NCBI GenBank assembly: GCA_963815135.1
Contig: CAWFFO010000006.1
Span: forward strand, 434,001 to 498,000
DNA length: 64,000 nt
Source of the DNA: CAIWTU01 sp963815135
Lineage (GTDB): Bacteria; Desulfobacterota; Desulfuromonadia; Geobacterales; Geobacteraceae
Direction of reading: 5' to 3'
The notes beneath the pieces are model-generated. The model made no database searches. It saw only the letters and a list, made by a program, of their open reading frames with translations, and had not been told where the DNA came from. The stretch's first letter is position 1, and each line of letters opens with the position of its first letter. The position numbers and the translations under genes were made by a program. Of the stretch, positions 9,291 to 17,286 are shown piece after piece.

Positions 9291-9513
9291 CGGCCGAATG
9301 GGTGGAGAACCATTCATTCGCTTTACAGATTTGATTAGAAAGCCTAACAGGCAATTCGCGGGATTGCCTGTTATTTTGTGAAAGCAATTTCGATGCGGAA
9401 AATGCTTTCCCGAAGGAAAACTTCCCGGGAAAGGGGGTGACATCAGGCTTTTTCTTGTTTCAATATTTTGCGGTTAAATAAATTATTTTTTATGACTGAA
9501 GAAGGAGGAAATT
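9291..9513 (+). promoter_or_regulatory. Long structured 5' leader or small RNA
   Basis: Three hairpins can be drawn. Stem 9296-9301 pairs with 9310-9315, with GTGGAGAA in the loop. Stem 9346-9355 pairs perfectly over 10 bp with 9363-9372 and is followed by ATTTTG, so it could end transcription weakly. Stem 9411-9421 pairs with 9427-9439 with a small bulge. The leader does not match the c-di-GMP, preQ1, SAM or cobalamin riboswitch motifs I can recall. It may be an attenuator, an sRNA plus a reinitiated mRNA, or a protein-binding leader. Confidence 0.45.
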
Positions 9514-10131
9514 GTGAAAAGCAGAATATTTGTTGCATTGCTTAGTGCATTGTTTGTTGTTTCCATGGTATCGGTGACCTTTGCAGCCGATAATAGCTTC
9601 AAGAAATATGGTGTAAGGATTCGCGGCATCTACATCATGCCGGATGAGAGTGCCAGTGCGCTGGAGTCTGCATTGGGAGTTAAAGTCGGTGTTGCCGACG
9701 CGGTTACTCCCGAACTGGATCTTGAATATTTCATCACGAAGAATTTTTCAGCCGAACTTGTTCTTGCGCTGTCGAAGCACGATATAGAAATAAACCGTAA
9801 CGATGAGGGTCATGTCTGGCTGCTTCCCCCCTCACTTTTCGTTAAATACCATCCGATGCCGGACGCTAAAATCAGCCCCTATGTCGGCTTCGGTATGAAC
9901 GTGGTGATGCCTTTTGACGAAAAATTGAATGGCGTGAATGATTTCAAGGTTGATTCATCGGTTGGCTGGGCGGCAAAAGTCGGCGTTGATATACCCATAG
10001 CACAGAATGTTTACCTGAACGTGGACGGCATGTACTACAACACAGAGACAAAGTTGACAGCCCTTGGCGCAAAATGGGATCTCGACATCAACCCCTTTAT
10101 CATCGGAACCGGTATCGGGGTTCGCTTCTAA
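9514..10131 (+). CDS. OmpW-like outer-membrane beta-barrel protein
   Basis: The start is GTG at 9514 behind GAAGGAGG. A classical signal peptide of about 24 residues ends FAA-DN. The mature part has alternating beta-strand patterns, with WLLPPSLFVKYHP followed by KISPYVGFGMN, as in OmpW/AlkL eight-stranded barrels, and it ends in the outer-membrane signature Phe (GIGVRF). These small barrels pass hydrophobic molecules. It is a single-gene unit with its own promoter, leader and terminator. Confidence 0.85.
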   Translation: MKSRIFVALLSALFVVSMVSVTFAADNSFKKYGVRIRGIYIMPDESASALESALGVKVGVADAVTPELDLEYFITKNFSAELVLALSKHDIEINRNDEGHVWLLPPSLFVKYHPMPDAKISPYVGFGMNVVMPFDEKLNGVNDFKVDSSVGWAAKVGVDIPIAQNVYLNVDGMYYNTETKLTALGAKWDLDINPFIIGTGIGVRF

Positions 10132-10177
10132 TAATATCAGAAAAAATCACGACAATATGAATCGTCGTTAGAAAGAC

Positions 10178-10225
10178 AGCCGGGTTTCGGATATCGAGTG
10201 ATATCTGAACCCGGCTTCTTTGTTT
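10178..10225 (+). terminator. Intrinsic terminator of the OmpW-like gene
   Basis: Outer stem AGCCGGGTT (10178 on) pairs with AACCCGGCT ending at 10216, with an inner GATATC pairing, followed by TCTTTGTTT. Confidence 0.8.
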
Positions 10226-10320
10226 AAAAGAATGATCATCTTCATGCAATTTCTCGTTATTCCGGCCTAAGCCGGAACCCGGCTTTTTGATGAATTATAA
10301 AGGCTAAAAACAGAAACATA

Positions 10321-10978
10321 TTACGGTATCGCAACCACGTGGTCCGGACGGCGGTTAAGATGCAGAACAAGATTTCCGGTCTGCTTATGGAGGTTGGGAC
10401 CAGCTACAGCAAGAAACGTCTTCACGGCAAGAAATACTTCAATGCGCTTCTGGAACGAGTCGAGGAAATACCGCCTTCGGTCAAGGAACTGCTGAAACTG
10501 AGCCGTTCAAGCTTTGAAATGTTTCGCGCCGTCCAGAAGCGGCTTGTAGAGGCACTGCGCAAAAACAGCCTGATTCAGGGATCGAGTACAGCGGCTTATG
10601 AGCATCGGAGGGGTAGGTGAAGTAACTGGCTCTGACGTGGGTTTTAGAGATTGGTGATCCGGAACGATTCGGCTCTATTCGCAAAGCAATCAGTTACTGC
10701 GGATTGTGTAGCGGACAAAAGGAATCAGCAGGAAAAGAGAACAGCGTGGGCCTATATCCAAGAAAAGGAACAAGCACCTGCAAACAATACTCATCGAGGC
10801 CGCCAAGATTGCTCCGCTTTGGAATCCGCAACTGGCTGCAGTGCATGAAAGGGAACTGAAGAAAGGAAACAAAAATCGGGCAACCCTTGCGGTAGCGAGA
10901 AGATTGGTCGCATACATGCTGGCAGTAGACAAGAAACAGGCCGATTTCACCCTCCCAGCAGAGCAAGAGGCTGCCTGA
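10321..10978 (+). pseudogene. IS110-family transposase remnant (C-terminal half, frameshifted)
   Basis: Reading begins LRYRNHVVRTAVKMQNK, a typical internal stretch of IS110/IS1111 transposases. It continues to RLVEALRKNSLIQGSS, then shifts frame. ALEIGDPERFGSIRKAISYCG, the end of the Transposase_20 region, is only readable by changing frames between about 10625 and 10730. The last frame (ISKKRNKHLQTILIEAAK to a TGA at 10976) is in good order. The N-terminal DEDD catalytic half is absent. The gene is 5'-truncated and broken at least twice, so it is inactive. Confidence 0.8.
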
Positions 10979-11416
10979 AGCAGAACACATAGAGCTGCTG
11001 AAATAACGATCTTCCCGCCGTTCCTTGCCGTTCTGGGGACTGTGCATGCGACACGCATTGCAACATTTATGATGTTTCGAGGCCGGCGGGTTGACCCAAA
11101 CTCAATCTTCTGCAGAGGTCATTGAAGATAGGGAGTGGTACTAACCATATCAGACCTTGATACAGCAAATGGATGTCTGGTCGCGTGATCAAACGTAGAC
11201 ACGAAGAAGAGAAGAAAAAGGTCGAGTTACGGCAGGTCGCAGTGAAAAACCGCCGGGAGTCCGTCAATCCGGAAGGTTAAGGGAAATCTCCATTTTCCCC
11301 TTGACAAAACTTATCATGGATGTCTCCGGACCCGGCATTCGACGGGGTGACGGCTTTTCGCGACACATGAAATAAGGGCTTTAACAGGAACCGTCAGTAA
11401 CATTGACCGGGTGAAT
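10979..11416. other. Gene-free stretch, probable non-coding right flank of the IS110 remnant
   Basis: No open frame here looks like a protein. The sequence up to about 11325 may be the 3' non-coding end of the decayed element, but no terminal repeat or target duplication could be recognised. The rest holds nothing identifiable before the hairpin at 11417. Confidence 0.35.
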
Positions 11417-11448
11417 GGCGAAGAAATCTGCTTCGCCTTTTGCTTTTT
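11417..11448 (+). terminator. Hairpin with T-tract upstream of the porin
   Basis: GGCGAAG (11417-11423) pairs with CTTCGCC (11431-11437), followed by TTTTGCTTTTT. It has the form of an intrinsic terminator and probably isolates the porin promoter from upstream transcription. Confidence 0.65.
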
Positions 11449-11511
11449 GTGAGCCGGGCTTTAATCATGATATTACCAGTAAATATCCTTCGACGGATTT
11501 CTTTTCCTGTT

Positions 11512-11529
11512 TTTTTGAAAACTGTAACA
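11512..11529 (+). promoter_or_regulatory. Possible Pho box upstream of the phosphate porin
   Basis: TTTTTGA, 4 bp, TGTAACA matches the 7-4-7 design of the Pho boxes upstream of pstS, psiE and phoB; the second half is perfect. A TATTCC about 9 bp downstream is a poor -10 box. The downstream gene encodes a phosphate-selective porin, which makes PhoB control plausible. Confidence 0.4.
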
Positions 11530-11657
11530 CGGAATACATATTCCTCCCTTAGTATCCCTTTTGTTCACTGAGCGATGTTTTTAAATCCCGCAGCCGGGTG
11601 TGCTGATTATGGCTGCAAGGGACTCCATACCACGCATGAAAAATCAAGGAGGGAAAT

Positions 11658-12923
11658 GTGAAAAGGAAATTTGTTGCAGCAGGTGCGGCGCTTCTGGCCA
11701 CGGCATTTATCGGCCACACGGCAAGCGCCAAAAGCCTTGAGGACGTTCTCAAGGAAAAAGGAGTGATCACTGAGGCGGATTACAAGGAAGTGACCAAGTC
11801 CGCACCCATTCAGTACAAGTTGGGAAAAGGATTCACCTTTACCAGCCAGGATGAGAAGTTCCAGACAACAATCGGCGGCAGAATGCAGTTCAGGTATACA
11901 TTCGATGACAATGCCACTGGAAAACAGGACGTTAGCAAATGGGAAGCAAAACGAACCAGAATCTGGCTGGACGGTTACGCCTACACCAAAGACCTGTCCT
12001 ATCACCTGGAGATAGACCCGACTGCATTGGCGAGTAGCTCGAATTATAAGGGTCTTGTAGACGCCTGGATGAATTACAAGCTCATGGACGAGGTTCAGCT
12101 CAAGGTCGGCCAGACCAAGGTGCCATGGGGCCGTCAGGAACTCATATCCGACAGCGCACTGGAACTTGTAGACCGATCAGTTGCCGAAGACAAAATGAAG
12201 GTGGATTATGACACAGGCGCAATGCTAAACGGAAAGATCGCCAAAGGACTCGCATACTATTACCTCGGAGTATTTGGCGGCGCGGGACAGACCCAAGCGC
12301 AAACAACAAACGATAACATGCTTGCGGCAAGGGTCGTGGTAAACCCTCTAGGTGATTTTTCCAATTACGAGGGGGACCTTGCAAATAGCCAGAAACCCCT
12401 CCTGTCGATCGGCGCCGACTATTTCAGGCAGACCTTAACAGGAAGCCAAGCTGCAGGTTTCAATACCAAGGCTCCCTATGCTACTGGTTGGATAGTTCCC
12501 GGCTTGAAAGATGCCGGCGGTGCGCTTGCTGCGGCAACCGGCAAATTCGACGTGGACAGCTATGGCGTGGATGCGGCTTTCAAGTGGATGGGAATTTCAT
12601 TGCAGGGTGAATATATGCTGGGTCAGGCTGAAAGCCAGTCTCTCACCACCGGCAATCTGGTTCGCTCACAGGGTTTCTATGCCCAGGCCGGTTATATGAT
12701 CATCCCGGGCAAATTCGAAGCCGCGGTTCGGTACTCATACCTGGACCCCAACCGGGATGCGGCTAACGACACGCTGACCGAACAGATCGGCGGCCTCTCC
12801 TATTACTTCAACAAGCACCAGCTGAAAGTCCAGGCGGATGTTGGCAATTTACACCAGCAGAGTGCCAGCGCAGCAGCGACCGACACTTTGGAATACCGTG
12901 TTCAGGCACAGATTTTCTTCTAG
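11658..12923 (+). CDS. Phosphate-selective porin O/P-type outer-membrane channel
   Basis: The start is GTG at 11658 after AAGGAGG. A signal peptide ends ASA-K near residue 24. A short N-terminal segment (LEDVLKEKGVITEADYKEV) precedes the barrel, as usual in this family. The barrel shows GGRMQFRY, RTRIWLDGYAYTKDLSYHLEID and VGQTKVPWGRQELISDSALELVDRS, the conserved order of OprO/OprP porins, and ends in Phe. Length (421 aa) fits. It likely takes up phosphate or other anions across the outer membrane; the nearby pst genes support that. Confidence 0.9.
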   Translation: MKRKFVAAGAALLATAFIGHTASAKSLEDVLKEKGVITEADYKEVTKSAPIQYKLGKGFTFTSQDEKFQTTIGGRMQFRYTFDDNATGKQDVSKWEAKRTRIWLDGYAYTKDLSYHLEIDPTALASSSNYKGLVDAWMNYKLMDEVQLKVGQTKVPWGRQELISDSALELVDRSVAEDKMKVDYDTGAMLNGKIAKGLAYYYLGVFGGAGQTQAQTTNDNMLAARVVVNPLGDFSNYEGDLANSQKPLLSIGADYFRQTLTGSQAAGFNTKAPYATGWIVPGLKDAGGALAAATGKFDVDSYGVDAAFKWMGISLQGEYMLGQAESQSLTTGNLVRSQGFYAQAGYMIIPGKFEAAVRYSYLDPNRDAANDTLTEQIGGLSYYFNKHQLKVQADVGNLHQQSASAAATDTLEYRVQAQIFF

Positions 12924-12960
12924 CATCAAAACGTAACACAGCAGTACTCCTTCATGTATT

Positions 12961-12989
12961 CGGGGGGATTCTATCCCCCCGCTTTTTTT
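12961..12989 (+). terminator. Intrinsic terminator of the porin gene
   Basis: CGGGGGGA (12961-12968) pairs perfectly with TCCCCCCG (12974-12981) around a 5-nt loop, followed by CTTTTTTT. Confidence 0.92.
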
Positions 12990-13168
12990 GCCCACCTGCC
13001 GTTTCTTCTGGGTTTACTCAGCAATTTATTCCAGTTTTTTATTCAATGTTTTCTATCCCGTAACCTGTTCGTCATGGAACTATGGGATAAATATATATAA
13101 GCTGACAATTTTATCAGAAAGTGTTTGCCGTCGCTTAAGCGGTAAATCATTTGTAAGGGAGAAGAATA

Positions 13169-13357
13169 ATGAAAATTATGCCTTTGGGTGATTATTACGT
13201 GTGGTATTGCGAATGGTGTGATACGAGGAATATGACGCTCTGGACCAGGTTCGAAAAAGAAAATGTATTTTGCGGAGCATGCCATAGAAGCGGACCGGTT
13301 CAGGGTCTAAGCGGGGCCTCCGTTGAAATGGATAGAATGGCTACCGCAATTCTATGA
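13169..13357 (+). CDS. Small Cys-pair (zinc-ribbon-like) protein, 62 aa
   Basis: ATG at 13169 follows AAGGGAGAAGAATA, a good ribosome site. Two Cys pairs, YCEWC and FCGAC (C-x2-C), about 16 residues apart would form a four-Cys zinc site; five aromatic residues lie around the first pair. No family name is known to me and no neighbour suggests a role. It is independent of the porin, whose terminator lies between them. Confidence 0.65.
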   Translation: MKIMPLGDYYVWYCEWCDTRNMTLWTRFEKENVFCGACHRSGPVQGLSGASVEMDRMATAIL

Positions 13358-13455
13358 ACACGTTAAATTCGGCGACAGAGGCTGCCTAAAGGTAATTTCG
13401 CCGCGGTTTCAGCCGGCAGATCCGATCGGGATTCCATCCGTAAATTATACTGGGT

Positions 13456-13689
13456 TTACAATACGGTCTGCTTTGGCTCTGGTGCAATTCGAACGGGTTT
13501 GCCATGGTTAAGGTATAGCCGGTCGGCTTCCTGGTTGTCCCAGGTCATATCCGGCTTGTACACCAGCACCATGATATGGGAGATTGAATGATATTTGAAA
13601 CATAATATTTTCGAGGCCACCAGCCTGTTGAGATCTATTTCGACGAAAAGAGCAAAAGCCGCAAAATCGAATTTACCGATGCCGATGTC
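13456..13689 (-). pseudogene. Possible gene remnant, minus strand (C-terminal fragment)
   Basis: A 77-codon open frame with protein-like composition (for example FVEIDLNRLVASK, HIMVLVYKPDMTWDNQEA and a TVL end) has no start codon in its first 23 codons. A stop sits directly upstream. It may be the tail of a decayed gene. It overlaps another protein-like frame on the other strand, so at most one is likely to be genuine. Confidence 0.25.
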
Positions 13690-13707
13690 TCACCCCTCCG
13701 CTATTAA
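13606..13707 (+). pseudogene. Possible gene remnant, plus strand (33-aa C-terminal fragment)
   Basis: The frame reads HQPVEIYFDEKSKSRKIEFT and ends PLRY-stop, immediately after an upstream stop codon. The style recalls the C-terminus of transposases or integrases but is too short to assign. It competes with the overlapping minus-strand remnant. No intact gene is seen between 13358 and 13854. Confidence 0.25.
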
Positions 13708-13854
13708 ATCCTTATGTAAATCATAACCTGTTTGCTCATTCGCTCAAAACACGGAGTTTATCCGCAGATACACTGTATGGAAAAATGATTCTCCATTATT
13801 ATTCTGGAAATCGTCTGCTAAAATGTGTATATGGATTTAAAAAAGGAGGGATAT

Positions 13855-14337
13855 ATGGAAATTCGGGCTATACCTGTGGAAATCCCCGAAGACTGCAACG
13901 TTATTATCGGCCAGACGCATTTTATCAAGACAGCGGAAGACCTCTACGAAATCATAGTCACCACTGTTCCCCAGGCACATTTCGGGGTCGCTTTTTCCGA
14001 AGCATCCGGTCCGTGTCTGATCCGTACGGAAGGAAATGACGGCGAACTTGTCAGCCTCTGCGCTAAAGCGGTCGGTGAAATAGGTGCGGGACATGTGTTC
14101 TGTATTCTTCTGAAGAACGCTTATCCCGTCAATATACTCAACCAGGTGAAAAACTGTCAGGAAGTATGCAGGGTTTTCTGTGCCACCGCTAACGCGGTTG
14201 AGGTGCTAGTCGTCGAGACCGCACAGGGCAGGGGAGTTATCGGAGTTGTAGACGGGCTTCCTCCAAAAGGTGTAGAAACCGTGGCAGACAGGGAAAATCG
14301 AAAATCGCTGTTAAGAAAGATCGGATACAAGCTCTAA
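13855..14337 (+). CDS. Adenosine-specific kinase family protein (PF04008)
   Basis: I chose ATG at 13855, which follows AAAAGGAGGG; the frame is open from 13825. The 160-residue product matches the adenosine-specific kinase family: VIIGQTHFIKTAEDLYE, FGVAFSEASGPCLIR, GAGHVFCILLKNAYPVNILN and VVETAQGRGVIGVVDGLPP. A crystal structure of an archaeal member suggested adenosine binding, but the cellular role is poorly known. It lies 11 bp before the YjbQ gene, so the two are probably cotranscribed. Confidence 0.88.
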   Translation: MEIRAIPVEIPEDCNVIIGQTHFIKTAEDLYEIIVTTVPQAHFGVAFSEASGPCLIRTEGNDGELVSLCAKAVGEIGAGHVFCILLKNAYPVNILNQVKNCQEVCRVFCATANAVEVLVVETAQGRGVIGVVDGLPPKGVETVADRENRKSLLRKIGYKL

Positions 14338-14348
14338 GGGGAAAATCC

Positions 14349-14753
14349 ATGGTACATTACATCGAAGTTGGCAGCAAGTCCCGGACAGAAATGATCGACA
14401 TAACCTCCGAGGTGCAGGAAGTTGTGAGGAATTCCCGGGTTCGCGACGGAGTGTGTCACATTTATACCTTCCATACAACCGCTGGAATTACCATTAATGA
14501 AGGGGCCGACCCCGCTGTCCAGCGTGATATAATCAGCGTGCTGAACAAGCTGGTACCGGTTTCGTATCCCTTTTCCCATGGAGAGGGCAATTCAGACGCC
14601 CATGTGAAATCTTCACTGGTCGGTGCTTCGGAAACGGTATTTATTGAGGAAGGAAAAATTCTTCTCGGGACCTGGCAGGCTATCTATTTCTGCGAGTTCG
14701 ACGGCCCTCGAAGCGTCAGAAAAATTGCGGTGAAGGTTGTTTCAACTCATTAA
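14349..14753 (+). CDS. YjbQ family protein (UPF0047)
   Basis: This 134-residue protein has the YjbQ signature: ICTFHTTAG-like IYTFHTTAGITINE, then HGEGNSDAHVKSSLVG and a C-terminal GTWQAIYFCEFDGPR. The conserved His and acidic residues form a small enzymatic pocket; some members show weak thiamine-phosphate synthase activity in vitro, but the physiological reaction is unclear. It is close-coupled to the adenosine-specific kinase gene and convergent with phoU. Confidence 0.88.
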   Translation: MVHYIEVGSKSRTEMIDITSEVQEVVRNSRVRDGVCHIYTFHTTAGITINEGADPAVQRDIISVLNKLVPVSYPFSHGEGNSDAHVKSSLVGASETVFIEEGKILLGTWQAIYFCEFDGPRSVRKIAVKVVSTH

Positions 14754-14805
14754 GAGCTTACGTTCCATGGGGGCAGCCTTCCTGTCACCGCGCTGTTGCC
14801 TGATT

Positions 14806-15486
14806 CTAATTATTTGCCGTACCGGTATGACGGATGTCCTTGCCCTTGATCATGAAAATAACCATTTCCGCGACGTTGGTGGCGTGGTCTGCAATCCTTT
14901 CCAGGTATTTGGAAATATAGTTAAGCTTTATTGCCCGGCTTATTGTTGAAGGGTTCTCCATCATGAAAGTCAAAAGCTCCCTCTGTATCTGGATGTTCAG
15001 TTCATCGACAAACTGGTCGTCTTCGCAGACCTTCATGGCCAGCTTATCATCTCCCCTGACAAAGGCGTCCAACGCTTCCTTTACCATGGTGCCGGAAGCA
15101 TCCGCAAGCCGGGGAAGGTCAATGTAAGGCTTGAGCGGCGGCTCCTCATTCAGTTCTTTTACCCTGGTAGCTATGCTGACGCACTGATCGCCCATCCTCT
15201 CCAGGTCGGTCACGATCTTGAGCGCCAGAGTGAGGAAGCGGAGGTCGCGTGCAGTGGGTTGCCACCTGGCGAGCACTTCCAGACATTTTTCGTCTGTTTC
15301 CACTTCAAGGTGATTGATCTCGTGATCGGACATGATTGTCTGTTCGGCAAGATCTGGATCCCTGTCCACAAGTGCCTTTATCGAGTTGGAGATCATCGTC
15401 TCCACTTTCCCGCCCATTTCAAGAAGCTTTTTACGGATATCGTTCAGCTCCGTGTCGTATTGTTTGACTATGTGTTCTCTTTCCAT
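14806..15486 (-). CDS. phoU: Phosphate transport regulator PhoU
   Basis: I chose ATG at 15486 (MEREHIVKQYD) because AGAGAGG lies 8 bp upstream; the frame stays open for 16 more codons. The 226-residue protein is the usual tandem three-helix PhoU repeat, with metal-binding E/DxxxD motifs (LERMGDQCVSIA and LERIADHATNVAEM). PhoU links the Pst transporter to the PhoR kinase and represses the Pho response when phosphate is plentiful. It is the last gene of the pst operon, separated from pstB by a heptanucleotide tandem repeat. Confidence 0.95.
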   Translation of the reverse strand: MEREHIVKQYDTELNDIRKKLLEMGGKVETMISNSIKALVDRDPDLAEQTIMSDHEINHLEVETDEKCLEVLARWQPTARDLRFLTLALKIVTDLERMGDQCVSIATRVKELNEEPPLKPYIDLPRLADASGTMVKEALDAFVRGDDKLAMKVCEDDQFVDELNIQIQRELLTFMMENPSTISRAIKLNYISKYLERIADHATNVAEMVIFMIKGKDIRHTGTANN

Positions 15487-15522
15487 TAAATACCTCTCTA
15501 TATAAATGCCGTACGATGTCAT

Positions 15523-15639
15523 ATCACTTATCACTTATCACTTATCACTTATCACTTATCACTTATCACTTATCACTTATCACTTATCACTTATCACTTA
15601 TCACTTATCACTTATCACTTATCACTTATCACTTATCAC
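15523..15639. repeat. Heptanucleotide tandem repeat, about 16.7 copies of ATCACTT
   Basis: There are 117 bp of perfect 7-bp units between the pstB stop (15645) and the phoU start (15486). On the coding (minus) strand the unit is AAGTGAT. Because 7 is not a multiple of 3, TGA and TAA occur in every frame of that strand, so ribosomes cannot read through it. Unit number would change only the spacing upstream of phoU. Confidence 0.97.
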
Positions 15640-15644
15640 CGGCT

Positions 15645-16403
15645 TTACCCGAATCTGCCGGTAATATAGTCTTCGGTATGTTTTTTATCCGGGTTAGTGA
15701 ATATTTTGCTGGTTTTGTCAAATTCAATCAATTCACCCAGGTATAAAAAGGCTGTATAATCCGAGACACGTGCCGCCTGCTGCATGTTGTGAGTAACAAT
15801 GGCAACGGTATATTGTTCCTTCAGTTCGTTGATCAGTTCTTCTATCTTGGCTGTGGCTATCGGATCAAGAGCCGAACAAGGTTCGTCCATCAGCAGGACT
15901 TCCGGCTTGACTGCTATCGTCCTGGCTATACAAAGCCTCTGCTGCTGACCTCCCGATAGGTCCATACCGTTTGTCTTCAGGCGGTCCTTGACCTCGTCCC
16001 ACAAGGCAACCCTCTTCAGACTCTCTTCAACGATCTGGTCGGCATCCTGCTTTTTCAGCCTGCCGATAAGTTTGTAGCCGGCTATGACATTGTCGTATAT
16101 GGTCATGGCGGGGAAGGGGTTCGGTTTTTGAAAAACCATGCCTATCCTGCGACGAATTTCCACCGGGTCAATTGCCTTGTCATAGATATCAGCGTTGTCG
16201 AAAATGATATTGCCGGTAACCCTGGCGGAAGCGATCAGGTCATGCATCCTGTTGATACTTCGCAGGACGGTCGATTTGCCGCATCCGGACGGGCCGATAA
16301 TGGCGGTAACCATGTTTTCATGGAAATCAATGCTGATATCCTTTACGGCACGGTTGCTGCCGAAGTATACATTCAAATTTTTTACTTTTACCTTTATGCC
16401 CAT
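15645..16403 (-). CDS. pstB: Phosphate ABC transporter ATP-binding protein
   Basis: A 252-residue ABC ATPase with Walker A GPSGCGKSTVLR, Q-loop VFQKPNPFPAMT (typical of PstB), signature LSGGQQQRLCIART and Walker B VLLMDEPCSALD, with the switch His in THNMQQA. It powers high-affinity phosphate import through PstCA. It ends just before the heptamer repeat that precedes phoU. Confidence 0.97.
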   Translation of the reverse strand: MGIKVKVKNLNVYFGSNRAVKDISIDFHENMVTAIIGPSGCGKSTVLRSINRMHDLIASARVTGNIIFDNADIYDKAIDPVEIRRRIGMVFQKPNPFPAMTIYDNVIAGYKLIGRLKKQDADQIVEESLKRVALWDEVKDRLKTNGMDLSGGQQQRLCIARTIAVKPEVLLMDEPCSALDPIATAKIEELINELKEQYTVAIVTHNMQQAARVSDYTAFLYLGELIEFDKTSKIFTNPDKKHTEDYITGRFG

Positions 16404-16455
16404 AGAATTCCTCTGTTATGTGTCGAAACGTTTATTTATTAAGGTAATTCACCAT

Positions 16456-17286
16456 TTATTTTTGCCTGCTGAAATACCTCGTTGCGAGACTGATGGTGAA
16501 CATGAAAGTTACTAGCACGAGAGCGCCCGCCCAGGCAAGGCGATGCCAGTCATCGTAGGGTGAAATAGCGAAATTGAATATCTGCAGCGGCATTGCGGCA
16601 ATCGGTTCGGTCAGCTTTCTGCTCCAGAACATGTTGCCAAGCGCGGTAAAAAGAAGAGGAGCCGTTTCACCGGCAATCCTGGCGATTGACAGCAGCACCC
16701 CGGTCAGGACACCCGCCATGGCGCTTCGCAATGTAACCTTGAATGTCGTACGCCATAGTGGTACTCCGAGTGCCAGCGAGGCTTCTCGCAGCGAGCCCGG
16801 AACCATCTTTAGCTGTTCCTCTGCGGTGCGCAGAACTATCGGTATCATGATCAGGGCCAGGGCTACGGAACCGGCGAGGGCCGAAAAACCCTTCATTGGC
16901 AGAACCAGAAGAGTATAGGCAACCATGCCGGTGATGATCGATGGTATTCCATTTAGTACATCAGCCGCAAATCTTATCAAGTTGGAAAACCTGCCGCCGC
17001 CATATTCCACAAGGTAAATGGCGCCGAATATCCCGATCGGTAAACCTATGACCGAAGCCATGCCGATCAGCACCAGGGAGCCGAGCATTCCGTTGGCCAT
17101 CCCGCCGCCTGCTTCGCCGGTCGGTTTGGGAATATGGGTAAAAAAATCCAGGTTGATGGAACTGAACCCCATTTTCACGATATGGGCGAATATTATTACC
17201 AGCGGGAACAAAATGGCTAAGGTTGCAAACAGCATGAGAAAGGTCATGAATGCGCTTTTTATCTTGCGTATGTTAAGTATTCCCAT
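16456..17286 (-). CDS. pstA: Phosphate ABC transporter permease PstA
   Basis: The start is ATG at 17286, whose A is the last base of the pstC stop codon, with GGGGGTGA upstream; the overlap implies translational coupling. The 276-residue product has six hydrophobic segments and the permease EAA loop (EASLALGVPLWRTTFKVTL). Short motifs such as GIPSIITG are typical of PstA. Confidence 0.95.
   Translation of the reverse strand: MGILNIRKIKSAFMTFLMLFATLAILFPLVIIFAHIVKMGFSSINLDFFTHIPKPTGEAGGGMANGMLGSLVLIGMASVIGLPIGIFGAIYLVEYGGGRFSNLIRFAADVLNGIPSIITGMVAYTLLVLPMKGFSALAGSVALALIMIPIVLRTAEEQLKMVPGSLREASLALGVPLWRTTFKVTLRSAMAGVLTGVLLSIARIAGETAPLLFTALGNMFWSRKLTEPIAAMPLQIFNFAISPYDDWHRLAWAGALVLVTFMFTISLATRYFSRQK

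Noticed and set aside
9291..9513. Cyclic-di-GMP riboswitch upstream of the OmpW-like gene
   Set aside because: The conserved GCAAAGCC-type core and the receptor helix pairing of that class are not present.
15523..15639. CRISPR-like array
   Set aside because: The units are 7 bp and contiguous, without spacers. It is a simple tandem repeat.
15516..15746. An open plus-strand frame with repeated SLITYHL units across the heptamer array
   Set aside because: It exists only because the 7-bp unit has no stop codons on that strand. There is no ribosome site or natural sequence around it.
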